Of a DNA stretch of 34,000 bases, positions 14,401-22,269 are shown piece by piece; the stretch's first letter is position 1; every line of letters begins with the position of its first letter. A model generated the notes under the pieces. It searched no databases. It was not told the DNA's origin and saw nothing but the letters and a program-made list of their open reading frames with translations. The position numbers and the translations under genes were made by a program. Source of the stretch: UBA4877 sp002399345 (GTDB taxonomy: Bacteria; Bacillota; Thermoanaerobacteria; Thermoanaerobacterales; UBA4877); assembly GCA_036752905.1 (NCBI GenBank), contig DAIORT010000014.1, positions 1-34,000 of the forward strand, given 5' to 3'.

Positions 14401-15249
14401 ATGAAGAAAGTCTGTGTCATAGGAGCTGGGACGATGGGCTCGGGGATAGGCCAGGCCTTTGCCCAGGGAGGTTTTGAGGTATATCTGCGTGATGTTGATA
14501 CCAAATTTGTAGAAAGAGGCATCTCCAATATAACTAAAAGGCTGGACAGGGATGTTACAAAGGGCAGAAAGACTAAGGAAGAAAGAGATGCGATTATAGG
14601 CCGCATACATGGAATAACAGACCTTAAGGATGCAAAAGATGCGGAGTTTGTTATTGAGGCGGTCATCGAGGACATGGATCTTAAAAAGCAGGTATTTAAA
14701 GAGCTGGATGAACTCTTGCCTTCGGATGTTATTCTTGCATCAAACACTTCCTCACTTTCCATCACTGAGATAGCTTCAGCAACATCTCGCCCGGATAAGG
14801 TTATGGGTATGCACTTTTTCAACCCGGTACCGGTAATGAAACTGGTGGAAGCGACCAGAGGCATAACCACATCGGACGAGACATTCAATACGGTATATAA
14901 ATTGGCACAGGATCTCGGTAAAACACCTATAGAAGTCACCGAGGCACCCGGATTTGTCGTAAATCGTATCTTGGTTCCGATGATCAATGAAGCTATAGGT
15001 GTTTTTGCGGACGGGGTAGCCAGTGCGCAGGATATAGATGAAGCCATGAAGCTGGGAGCTAATCATCCCATAGGACCTCTCGCTTTGGCCGATATGATAG
15101 GCAACGACGTATGCCTGGCTATAATGGACGTATTATATAAAGAGTTTGGTGATTCAAAATACAGAGCACACCCGCTGCTGCGCAAAATGGTAAGAGGCGG
15201 ATTACTCGGCAGGAAAACAGGCAAGGGATTCTTTGATTATTCCAAATAG
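14401..15249 (+). CDS. hbd: 3-hydroxybutyryl-CoA dehydrogenase
   Basis: A 282-residue dehydrogenase reducing acetoacetyl-CoA to 3-hydroxybutyryl-CoA. The N-terminal Rossmann fold begins VCVIGAGTMGSGIGQAFAQG. The residues of the HAD family are in place: S117 (SNTSS), H138 in MHFFNPVP, E150 and the Asn of APGFVVNRILVP. The C-terminal dimerisation domain ends in GRKTGKGFFDYSK. Length is normal for Hbd. It lies 74 bases after crt and 14 before thl, in the same operon. AGGGGGT precedes the ATG. Confidence 0.96.
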   Translation: MKKVCVIGAGTMGSGIGQAFAQGGFEVYLRDVDTKFVERGISNITKRLDRDVTKGRKTKEERDAIIGRIHGITDLKDAKDAEFVIEAVIEDMDLKKQVFKELDELLPSDVILASNTSSLSITEIASATSRPDKVMGMHFFNPVPVMKLVEATRGITTSDETFNTVYKLAQDLGKTPIEVTEAPGFVVNRILVPMINEAIGVFADGVASAQDIDEAMKLGANHPIGPLALADMIGNDVCLAIMDVLYKEFGDSKYRAHPLLRKMVRGGLLGRKTGKGFFDYSK

Positions 15250-15263
15250 AAGGGGGACTACCC

Positions 15264-16442
15264 ATGAATAATGTAGTTATTGTAAGCGGTGCAAGAACGG
15301 CTATAGGTAAATTCGGCGGTTCATTAAAATCAATATCAGCACCTGATATGGGATCTGTAGTGATTAAAGAGGCTGTAAAAAGAGCACATTGTAAACCGGA
15401 GGATGTCGGAGAGGTTATAATGGGTAATGCAATACAGGCAGGATTGGGTCAAAACCCCGCAAGACGGGCTGCAGTAAATGCTGGTCTGCCATATGAGGTT
15501 CCTTCCATGACCATAAATAAGCTTTGCGGCTCCGGCCTGAAATCTGTGATATTGGGTACGCAGGCGATCATGCTTGGGGATACCGATATTGTTGTTGCGG
15601 GTGGTATGGAGAGCATGAGCGGGGCACCCTACCTTTTATATAACGCCCGTTGGGGATACAAAGTTGATGATGGCAAGTTAGTTGACTCAATGGAGTATGA
15701 CGGATTGACTGATGTATTCAATCAGTATAAAATGGGTGTAACGGCGGAGAATGTAGCCAAAAAGTACCATATAACAAGAGAGGATCAGGACAGATTTGCA
15801 CTTGAAAGCCAGCAAAAGACAGAAAAGGCACAAGAAACTGGAAGGTTCAAAGATGAAATAGTTCCTATAGAAATACCTCAGAGGAAAGGTGACCCAATAG
15901 TATTTAAAGAGGATGAATTCCCAAGACATGGTCAATCATATGAGGCTTTATCCAAGCTGAGGCCGGCATTTTTAAAGGGTGGTACCGTTACAGCCGGCAA
16001 TGCATCGGGAATAAACGACGGCGCAGCCGTGGTGGTTTTAATGTCCGAAGAAAAGGCCAAGAGTCTGGGACTTAAGCCCATGGCTAAAGTAAGATCTTAC
16101 GGTACAGCCGGCATTGATCCTAAGATAATGGGGGTTGCACCCATATATGCTACAAGGCAGGCTATGAAGAGAGCGGAGCTTACCGTGGATGATATGGATC
16201 TTATAGAGGCCAATGAGGCTTTTGCAGCACCTTCCGTAGCTATAGGAAGAGAACTTAATTTCCCAGGTGACAGACTGAATGTAAACGGCGGGGCCATAGC
16301 CCTGGGTCATCCAGTAGGTGCCTCAGGCTGCAGGATATTGGTAACACTGCTATATGAAATGCAGAAGAGAAATTCCAAGTACGGGTTGGCCACACTATGC
16401 ATAGGCGGCGGCCAGGCCTGCGCCATGGTTGTAGAGAGATAG
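15264..16442 (+). CDS. thl: Acetyl-CoA acetyltransferase (thiolase)
   Basis: A 392-residue biosynthetic thiolase that condenses two acetyl-CoA to acetoacetyl-CoA, the entry step of the butyrate route. The nucleophilic C88 is in NKLCGSGLKSV. The catalytic H349 is in GGAIALGHPVGASG, and the second catalytic C379 in LCIGGGQACAMVVER. GGMESMSGAPYLL is also typical. The start ATG at 15264 follows AAGGGGGA. The gap of 160 bases to bcd holds a strong hairpin (16527-16557) that could reduce read-through. Confidence 0.96.
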   Translation: MNNVVIVSGARTAIGKFGGSLKSISAPDMGSVVIKEAVKRAHCKPEDVGEVIMGNAIQAGLGQNPARRAAVNAGLPYEVPSMTINKLCGSGLKSVILGTQAIMLGDTDIVVAGGMESMSGAPYLLYNARWGYKVDDGKLVDSMEYDGLTDVFNQYKMGVTAENVAKKYHITREDQDRFALESQQKTEKAQETGRFKDEIVPIEIPQRKGDPIVFKEDEFPRHGQSYEALSKLRPAFLKGGTVTAGNASGINDGAAVVVLMSEEKAKSLGLKPMAKVRSYGTAGIDPKIMGVAPIYATRQAMKRAELTVDDMDLIEANEAFAAPSVAIGRELNFPGDRLNVNGGAIALGHPVGASGCRILVTLLYEMQKRNSKYGLATLCIGGGQACAMVVER

Positions 16443-16485
16443 ATTTAAGCAATAAAATATCAGGACGGCAGGCGATCACTTTAAG

Positions 16486-16560
16486 ACGGTTGACCGTTAA
16501 TATAGATTTAGCCAATGTAAATTTAATAATAAGGCTGCATTGACTGCAGCCTTATTAATT
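16486..16560 (+). terminator. Terminator-like hairpins between thl and bcd
   Basis: A 13-bp perfect stem (16527-16539 with 16545-16557) is followed by a short, T-rich tail. A smaller inverted repeat ACGGT-TG-ACCGT lies at 16486-16497. The tail is weak, so this may be a partial terminator or an mRNA processing/stability element that sets different levels for the upstream and downstream halves of the operon. Confidence 0.55.
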
Positions 16561-16602
16561 TTAACATCTATGATGTAGAAAACAAAAAAAGGAGGCATTG
16601 TA

Positions 16603-17739
16603 ATGGACTTTTCATTTACCAAACAACAGGAAATGGTAAGAAAAGTAGTAAGTGAGTTTGCCAAAAATGAGGTCGAGCCCGGGGCAGACGACAGGGATCT
16701 TACCGGTGAGTTCCCGGAGGACATAGTACGTAAGATGGCAGGCCTGGGTATGATGGGCATACCTTATCCCAAAGAATACGGTGGTGCAGGCGGTGACTAC
16801 ATAAGTTATATTCTTGCTGTAGAGGAGCTTTCAAAAGTTTGTGCCTCCACAGGTGTAATTTTATCAGCCCATACATCACTTTGTTGCTATCCTATATCAA
16901 AATGGGGGACGGAAGAGCAGAAGAAAAAATATCTCGTTCCTTTGGCAAAGGGCGAGAAGTTGGGAGCCTTTGGTTTAACCGAACCCAATGCAGGTACGGA
17001 TGCAGCAACCCAACAGACGGTAGCGACACTGGAGGGTGACCATTATGTGCTAAACGGTTCCAAGATCTTTATAACCAACGGAGGAAAGGCCGATGTTTAT
17101 GTGATCTTTGCCATGACTGATAAGTCTAAGGGAAATCATGGCATCAGTGCCTTTATCGTAGAGAAAGACTTTAAAGGATTTTCCATAGGCAAGATAGAGG
17201 ATAAAATGGGCATAAATGCCTCAAGTACCGCCGAGCTGGTCTTTGAAGACTGCATAGTCCCCAAAGAAAATCTGCTGGGAGACGAAGGCAGAGGATTTGC
17301 CATGGCTATGGAGACCTTGGACGGAGGCAGAGTAGGTATTGCCGCCCAGGCGTTGGGTATTGCAGAGGCTGCTCTTGATGAGACGACGAAGTATGCTAAG
17401 GAAAGACAGCAGTTTGGCCGCCCAATCGGTAAATTCCAGGGTATCAAATGGTATGTTGCCGATATGGCAACCAGGGTACAGGAAGCCAAGATGCTTGTAT
17501 ACAGGGCTGCGTGGAAAAAGCAGGTGGGCAAGATGAAATCAACCGATGCGGCGTATGCAAAACTCTGTGCATCGGAGACGGCTATGTATGTAACAACAAA
17601 AGCAGTACAGATTTTTGGAGGTTATGGTTACATCAAGGATTATCCTGTAGAAAGATATATGAGGGATGCTAAGATAACAGAGATATATGAAGGAACATCA
17701 GAGGTTCAAAAGATGGTTATTTCTGGTAGTTTATTATAG
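16603..17739 (+). CDS. bcd: Butyryl-CoA dehydrogenase (acyl-CoA dehydrogenase)
   Basis: A 378-residue FAD enzyme that reduces crotonyl-CoA to butyryl-CoA with electrons from EtfBA. It has the three acyl-CoA dehydrogenase domains: an N-terminal helical domain, a middle beta domain with FGLTEPNAGTDAA and KIFITNGGKADVYVIF, and a C-terminal helical domain with RQQFGRPIGKFQGIK. The catalytic base is E363 in IYEGTSEVQKMV, the position used by short-chain enzymes. The start ATG follows AAAGGAGG. etfB follows after 18 bases. In clostridia the Bcd-EtfBA complex can couple this step to ferredoxin reduction. Confidence 0.96.
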   Translation: MDFSFTKQQEMVRKVVSEFAKNEVEPGADDRDLTGEFPEDIVRKMAGLGMMGIPYPKEYGGAGGDYISYILAVEELSKVCASTGVILSAHTSLCCYPISKWGTEEQKKKYLVPLAKGEKLGAFGLTEPNAGTDAATQQTVATLEGDHYVLNGSKIFITNGGKADVYVIFAMTDKSKGNHGISAFIVEKDFKGFSIGKIEDKMGINASSTAELVFEDCIVPKENLLGDEGRGFAMAMETLDGGRVGIAAQALGIAEAALDETTKYAKERQQFGRPIGKFQGIKWYVADMATRVQEAKMLVYRAAWKKQVGKMKSTDAAYAKLCASETAMYVTTKAVQIFGGYGYIKDYPVERYMRDAKITEIYEGTSEVQKMVISGSLL

Positions 17740-17757
17740 ACAAGGAGGACGGTATAT

Positions 17758-18543
17758 ATGAACATTGTTGTTTTAATTAAACAGGTACCGGACACCAATG
17801 AGGTTAGGATTGACCCTAAGACGAAGACATTAATAAGGAAAGGTGTGCCAAGTATAATAAATCCTGAAGACAAAAATGCCGTAGAGCAGGCTCTTACGCT
17901 CAAACAAAAATACGGCGGCGAGGTTAATGTAGTGACAATGGGACCACCACAGGCTGATGTGGCATTAAGAGAAGCATTGGCAATGGGAGCCGATAAGGGC
18001 TTTCTGATAACTGATAGATTTTTTGGCGGAGCCGATACATATGCTACGGCAAAGACACTTTCGACAACTATAAAGACGGTCTTCCCTGATTTTGACTTGG
18101 TTTTATGTGGAAGGCAGGCTATAGATGGCGACACTGCACAAGTGGGTCCTCAGACAGCTGAACAGTTGGGTGTTCCGCAGGTAACTTATGCTAAGGAAGT
18201 AGAGGTTAGTGGGAATAAACTTACGGTAACAAGAGAAGTTGAGGACGGGTATGAGGTTATTGAATTGACTACACCTGCACTATTAACTGTAGTTAAAGAC
18301 GCAAATCAGCCGAGGTATCCTTCTATAAGCGGAATATTTGATGCCTATGAGGTAGATGTAAAAAAGATAACCAATGATGACCTCAAGCTAGTGAGAGAAG
18401 AGCTAGGGTTAAAGGGTTCACCGACCAAGGTTGTTGCCACCACAACGCCCGATACACAAAGAAAGGGAGAGGTATTTACCGGAAATCCCAAGGAATGCTG
18501 TGGCAACTTGATAGATAGATTAAATCAAAGGCATCTTATATAA
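17758..18543 (+). CDS. etfB: Electron transfer flavoprotein, beta subunit
   Basis: A 261-residue subunit that binds one flavin. Typical elements are MNIVVLIKQVPDTNEVRID at the N-terminus, NPEDKNAVEQALTLK, VTMGPPQADVALREALAMGA and the signature GRQAIDGDTAQVGPQTAEQL. Pairing with etfA and bcd in a fermentative operon suggests the bifurcating type, in which the EtfB flavin splits NADH electrons between crotonyl-CoA (through Bcd) and ferredoxin. That is inference from context and family, not from a residue test. The ATG follows AAGGAGGA, and etfA starts 13 bases downstream. Confidence 0.96.
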   Translation: MNIVVLIKQVPDTNEVRIDPKTKTLIRKGVPSIINPEDKNAVEQALTLKQKYGGEVNVVTMGPPQADVALREALAMGADKGFLITDRFFGGADTYATAKTLSTTIKTVFPDFDLVLCGRQAIDGDTAQVGPQTAEQLGVPQVTYAKEVEVSGNKLTVTREVEDGYEVIELTTPALLTVVKDANQPRYPSISGIFDAYEVDVKKITNDDLKLVREELGLKGSPTKVVATTTPDTQRKGEVFTGNPKECCGNLIDRLNQRHLI

Positions 18544-18556
18544 GGAGGGGATTAAT

Positions 18557-19564
18557 GTGGAGAATAAGGATATTTGGGTTTTAGCTGAACAACGTAACGG
18601 TAAGATAATGAATGTTGCCTATGAGATACTGGGCGCTGCAAGAAGACTGGCAGATAAGAAGAAGTGTGAGGTATGCGCAGTTCTTGTTGGTGATAAGGTT
18701 CGTGATTTGTCGGACAGTTTGATACATCATGGTGCCGATAAGGTATATGTGGTTGAAAGCCCGCTGGTTAAGGATTATACCACTGATGCTTATACCAATA
18801 TTTTAGAGCAGGTTATAAAGAACTTTAAACCCGAGGTATTTTTGTACGGTGCTACAACTATAGGAAGAGACCTGGCTCCAAGGGTTGCATCCAGGGTACA
18901 TACAGGGCTTACGGCAGACTGCACTGGATTAGATATAGACGAAGATGGTTTGCTTTTACAGACAAGACCTGCTTTCGGTGGCAATCTCATGGCTACCATT
19001 AAATGTCCGGATTACAGGCCCCAGATGTCTACCGTACGGCCGGGAGTAATGGAAAAGCTTGCTCCTGATGCCAAACGCAAGGGTGAGGTCATAGATTTTG
19101 ATGCAAAATTGGATGATAAAGACCTTCGGACTCAGGTTGTAAAGATGGTGAAAGCAGCCAAACAGGTTGTGAATTTAGAAGAAGCACAGGTTATAGTGTC
19201 AGGTGGACGTGGACTTAAAACACCGGATGGATTTGAGCTTATTAAGCAGCTGGCGGATGAGCTGGGCGGTGTTGTAGGCGCATCCCGTGCAGCGGTTGAT
19301 TCAGGATGGATAAGCAGTGACCATCAGGTTGGACAGACCGGAAAAACAGTCCGTCCGGAGCTCTATGTGGCATGCGGCATAAGCGGTGCGATACAGCACC
19401 TGGCCGGAATGAGCGGTTCACGTACCATCGTGGCAATAAATAAAGACCCTAATGCAGCTATATTTAAGGTTGCGGACTATGCTATAGTTGGGGACCTCTA
19501 TAAGGTAATACCTGTGTTAATAGAGCAGATAAAGAGCGAGAAAGAAGAAAATTCAGCATCGTGA
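18557..19564 (+). CDS. etfA: Electron transfer flavoprotein, alpha subunit
   Basis: A 335-residue subunit without an N-terminal ferredoxin domain, the size seen in clostridial butyrate operons. The FAD domain near the C-terminus shows VSGGRGLKTPDGFELIKQLA, GASRAAVDSGWISSDHQVGQ, TVRPELYVACGISGAIQH and INKDPNAAIFKVADYAIVGD. It passes electrons from EtfB to Bcd. The start is GTG at 18557 behind AAGGAGGGG; an ATG two bases earlier is out of frame. It is the last gene of the operon, followed by a large terminator. Confidence 0.96.
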   Translation: MENKDIWVLAEQRNGKIMNVAYEILGAARRLADKKKCEVCAVLVGDKVRDLSDSLIHHGADKVYVVESPLVKDYTTDAYTNILEQVIKNFKPEVFLYGATTIGRDLAPRVASRVHTGLTADCTGLDIDEDGLLLQTRPAFGGNLMATIKCPDYRPQMSTVRPGVMEKLAPDAKRKGEVIDFDAKLDDKDLRTQVVKMVKAAKQVVNLEEAQVIVSGGRGLKTPDGFELIKQLADELGGVVGASRAAVDSGWISSDHQVGQTGKTVRPELYVACGISGAIQHLAGMSGSRTIVAINKDPNAAIFKVADYAIVGDLYKVIPVLIEQIKSEKEENSAS

Positions 19565-19590
19565 TTTTATAGAATGTAGTTTTTTATGAT

Positions 19591-19641
19591 ATACCTGCGG
19601 GTTTGACGGCTTTTTTGCCGATCACCGCAGGTATTTTTTTG
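19591..19641 (+). terminator. Terminator of the butyryl-CoA operon
   Basis: ATACCTGCGG (19591-19600) pairs perfectly with CCGCAGGTAT (19625-19634), followed by a T-run. A second small stem CGGC/GCCG lies inside the loop. Confidence 0.88.
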
Positions 19642-19698
19642 CTCCAGTTGTATTCTTCATAATTAATCATATATAATAAAGCGAGAGGAGGTATGCAA

Positions 19699-20277
19699 TT
19701 GAAAAAATCACTTGTAGTACTTATTGTAGTTGTGATTATCGCAGTGAGTCTTGTGGGCTCGGTATTTGGCATGTACAATGGTCTTGTCTCTGCCGAAGAG
19801 AATGTAAACAGTATGTGGAGCCAGGTGGACAGCCAGCTACAGAGACGTGCTGATCTGATACCTAATTTGGTCCAGACTGTAAAAGGATATGCAGCTCATG
19901 AGAAGTCTGTTTATGACAGTGTAAACGAGGCAAGGACAAAGCTTCTATCAGCAGGTAGCGTGGGAGATGCGGCCCAGGCCGATCAAGAATTAACAGGTGC
20001 ATTGGGAAGGCTGCTTGCCATATCCGAATCATATCCTGAGTTAAAGGCGGATGCTAATTTCAGGGCATTACAGGATGAGCTTGCCGGCACTGAAAACAGA
20101 ATAGCGGTGGCCAGGATGGATTATAATAATGCCGTACAAGCATATAATACTAAGATCAGGCATTTTCCAGCCTCTGCCATTGCAAAAATGTTTGGATTTA
20201 ATCAAAAACAATATTTCAAGGCGGAAGAGGGTGCTAAGGAGGTACCTAAGGTGGATTTTTCCGGGAGTGGTAAATGA
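19699..20277 (+). CDS. lemA: LemA family membrane protein
   Basis: A protein of about 192 residues with one N-terminal membrane helix (SLVVLIVVVIIAVSLVGSVFG) and a coiled, helical outer domain. LemA hallmarks are YNGLVSAEENVNSMWSQVDS, QLQRRADLIPNLVQTVKGYA and ENRIAVARMDYNNAVQAYN. The Phe-rich C-terminal FGFNQKQYF is also present. The molecular function is unknown; LemA genes commonly sit next to TPM-domain genes. I prefer TTG at 19699, seven bases after AGGAGG; the ATG at 19693 almost touches that sequence and would add two residues. The stop overlaps the next start (ATGA). Confidence 0.93.
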   Translation: MKKSLVVLIVVVIIAVSLVGSVFGMYNGLVSAEENVNSMWSQVDSQLQRRADLIPNLVQTVKGYAAHEKSVYDSVNEARTKLLSAGSVGDAAQADQELTGALGRLLAISESYPELKADANFRALQDELAGTENRIAVARMDYNNAVQAYNTKIRHFPASAIAKMFGFNQKQYFKAEEGAKEVPKVDFSGSGK

Positions 20278-21089
20278 TGAAAAAGAATCTCTTCTTATTA
20301 CTTATGATTCTAACTTTGATTTTACCTATGGTTTCTTATGCCGAGACCACTATTCCGCCAAAACCGGATTCTATCAGCTATGTTTATGACTATGCCGATA
20401 TTATTGATGACGACGATGAATCTAAAATGATTTCGCTTGGCAAAAACATAGATGATGCCAGTGGAGCACAGATAGTTGTGGTAACAGTGGATGATACGGA
20501 GGATGTACCGATTGAGGACTATGCGCTGAAGCTTTTTAGAAATTGGGGTCTAGGTGATAAAAAAAAGAATAATGGTGTTTTACTTTTGGTAAATAAAAAG
20601 AGTATGACTCAGGGTATTAGCGGCAGAGTCCGGATACAGGTTGGATACGGGCTGGAGGGTGCATTGCCTGATTCTGCGGCAGGTAGTATACTCGATGATT
20701 ATGTTTTGCCTGCCTGGGATGAGGATGACTATTCCGGGGGGATATTAAAAGGTTACATGGCCATTTCAAAGGAAGTGGCCGATGAATATAACCTGGATAT
20801 TGAGGCACTTAAGTCTGTACCGGGTGTAAAAAAAAGTGCACCCGGATTTGATAAAGACGATATACTTACAGTGATAGCGATACTGGCATTAATTCTATTT
20901 TTCTTCCCATTTAACGGTGGAGGAAGAAGGCATGGCAGCCGGAACATCTGGTGGGGCGGCGGTTTTGGGCCTGGTCCCGGCGGAGGTGGTTTCGGTGGAG
21001 GAAGTTTTGGAGGCGGCTTCGGCGGAGGTTCATCCGGAGGTGGATCTTTTGGCGGAGGTTCATCCGGAGGCGGCGGAGCAAGCAGATAA
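20274..21089 (+). CDS. TPM-domain (TLP18.3/Psb32/MOLO-1) membrane protein
   Basis: A 271-residue exported protein. The signal peptide (about 1-23, LFLLLMILTLILPMVSYAE) precedes a TPM domain (about 35-160) with YVYDYADIIDDDDESKM, GAQIVVVTVDDTEDVPIEDY and GRVRIQVGYGLEGALPDS. A membrane helix follows at about 196-213, then a Gly/Ser/Phe-rich tail of about 45 residues made of GGGFGGGS-like repeats. TPM proteins are associated with envelope maintenance or phosphatase-like activity in plants; the bacterial role is not defined. Its ATG overlaps the LemA stop by 4 bases, so the two are translationally coupled. Confidence 0.92.
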   Translation: MMKKNLFLLLMILTLILPMVSYAETTIPPKPDSISYVYDYADIIDDDDESKMISLGKNIDDASGAQIVVVTVDDTEDVPIEDYALKLFRNWGLGDKKKNNGVLLLVNKKSMTQGISGRVRIQVGYGLEGALPDSAAGSILDDYVLPAWDEDDYSGGILKGYMAISKEVADEYNLDIEALKSVPGVKKSAPGFDKDDILTVIAILALILFFFPFNGGGRRHGSRNIWWGGGFGPGPGGGGFGGGSFGGGFGGGSSGGGSFGGGSSGGGGASR

Positions 21090-21116
21090 AACAAATGAAG
21101 AAGGGGGACGGCGTAA

Positions 21117-22226
21117 ATGAAATCACAGGTGTACTTTGCCAATCTAAGGTCAAAATCACAGGCGACCAGCCTTATAAATAAGGTTGGCAGACTTTTTGAG
21201 GTTGCCGGATTTAAGAATATAATACAACCGAACGAACCGACAGCAATCAAGATGCATTTTGGCGAGGAAGGGAATACCTCATTTCTAAATCCTATATATG
21301 TAAGGGAAGTAGTAAAAAGAATCAAAAAGTATAAGGGAAAACCGTTCTTAACTGATGCCAATACGTTGTATAAAGGCAGAAGGAATAACAGTGTGGATCA
21401 TCTAAATACGGCAATAGAAAATGGTTTTGCCTATGCAGTGGTTGATGCTCCTATAATTATATCCGGCGGTTTGTTCAGCCAGGATTTTGTGGAAGTAGAG
21501 ATAGATAAAAAACACTTTGATAGGGTAAAGATAACCTCAGATATAGTTTATACACCGTCAATGATTGTATTGGCACACTTTAAGGGACATAGTACGGCAG
21601 GATTCGGCGGTGCACTGAAAAGTTTGGGGATGGGGTGTGCCGCTGTTGCTGGAAAGCAGCAACAACACTCGACGGCCAAACCTCATTCCGTCAGCGATTG
21701 CAGAACATGCGGCACATGTGCTAGGTCGTGCCCTACCGGTGCAATAACCGTCATGAAGAAACATGTGTCTATAGATCATGATAAGTGCATAGGCTGTGGC
21801 GAATGTATTTCATATTGTCCGGACAGGGCGATAGAACCCGAATGGGGTACCAAGATGGATGAATTTGTGGAGAGAATGGTGGAATATGCATATGGTGCCG
21901 CTAAAGGGAAGGAGGGCAAGCTGGGATTCATAAATTTTGTAATGGATGTTTCCCCGCTGTGTGACTGCATACCCTGGAGTGATGCACCCATAGTTCCGGA
22001 TATAGGTATTTTGGCTTCAACAGACCCGGTAGCAATAGACCAGGCCAGCCTGGATCTTGTGAATAAATCCAAGGCTGCGGCAGGATCGGTATTGGATGAA
22101 CAATATAAGGAAGGACAGGATAAGTTTGAAGCCGCAAATCCCGATACCAAGGGTTATATGCAAATGACCTATGCGGAAGAATTGGGGTTAGGGACGAGGG
22201 ACTATGAGCTGATTGAGGTAATATAA
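21117..22226 (+). CDS. DUF362 domain protein with two [4Fe-4S] clusters
   Basis: A 369-residue protein. The N-terminal DUF362 region (about 1-180) contains AIKMHFGEEGNTSFLNP, FLTDANTLYKGRRNNSVDH and AHFKGHSTAGFGGALKSLGM. A bacterial ferredoxin domain follows, with C195-C198-C201-C205 and C224-C227-C230-C234, i.e. two CxxCxxCxxxCP clusters. DUF362 then resumes, with DVSPLCDCIPWSD and DIGILASTDPVAIDQASLDL. Such proteins are frequent in anaerobes and probably handle electrons; no reaction is established. It follows the TPM gene by 27 bases and may share its transcript. The ATG is behind GAAGGGGGA. Confidence 0.9.
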   Translation: MKSQVYFANLRSKSQATSLINKVGRLFEVAGFKNIIQPNEPTAIKMHFGEEGNTSFLNPIYVREVVKRIKKYKGKPFLTDANTLYKGRRNNSVDHLNTAIENGFAYAVVDAPIIISGGLFSQDFVEVEIDKKHFDRVKITSDIVYTPSMIVLAHFKGHSTAGFGGALKSLGMGCAAVAGKQQQHSTAKPHSVSDCRTCGTCARSCPTGAITVMKKHVSIDHDKCIGCGECISYCPDRAIEPEWGTKMDEFVERMVEYAYGAAKGKEGKLGFINFVMDVSPLCDCIPWSDAPIVPDIGILASTDPVAIDQASLDLVNKSKAAAGSVLDEQYKEGQDKFEAANPDTKGYMQMTYAEELGLGTRDYELIEVI

Positions 22227-22227
22227 T

Positions 22228-22259
22228 AAAAATGAGGCGGTTAATTCCGCCTCATTTTT
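22228..22259. terminator. Bidirectional terminator between convergent genes
   Basis: AAAAATGAGGCGG (22228-22240) and CCGCCTCATTTTT (22247-22259) are perfect reverse complements with a 6-nt loop. The A-run and T-run make it work on both strands, ending the DUF362 gene and the Ca2+ ATPase gene. Confidence 0.93.
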
Positions 22260-22269
22260 ATATTTACCA

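Noticed and set aside
20753..21361. Proline-rich open frame on the minus strand
   Set aside because: It is the mirror of the Gly-rich repeats of the TPM protein and has no ribosome binding site.
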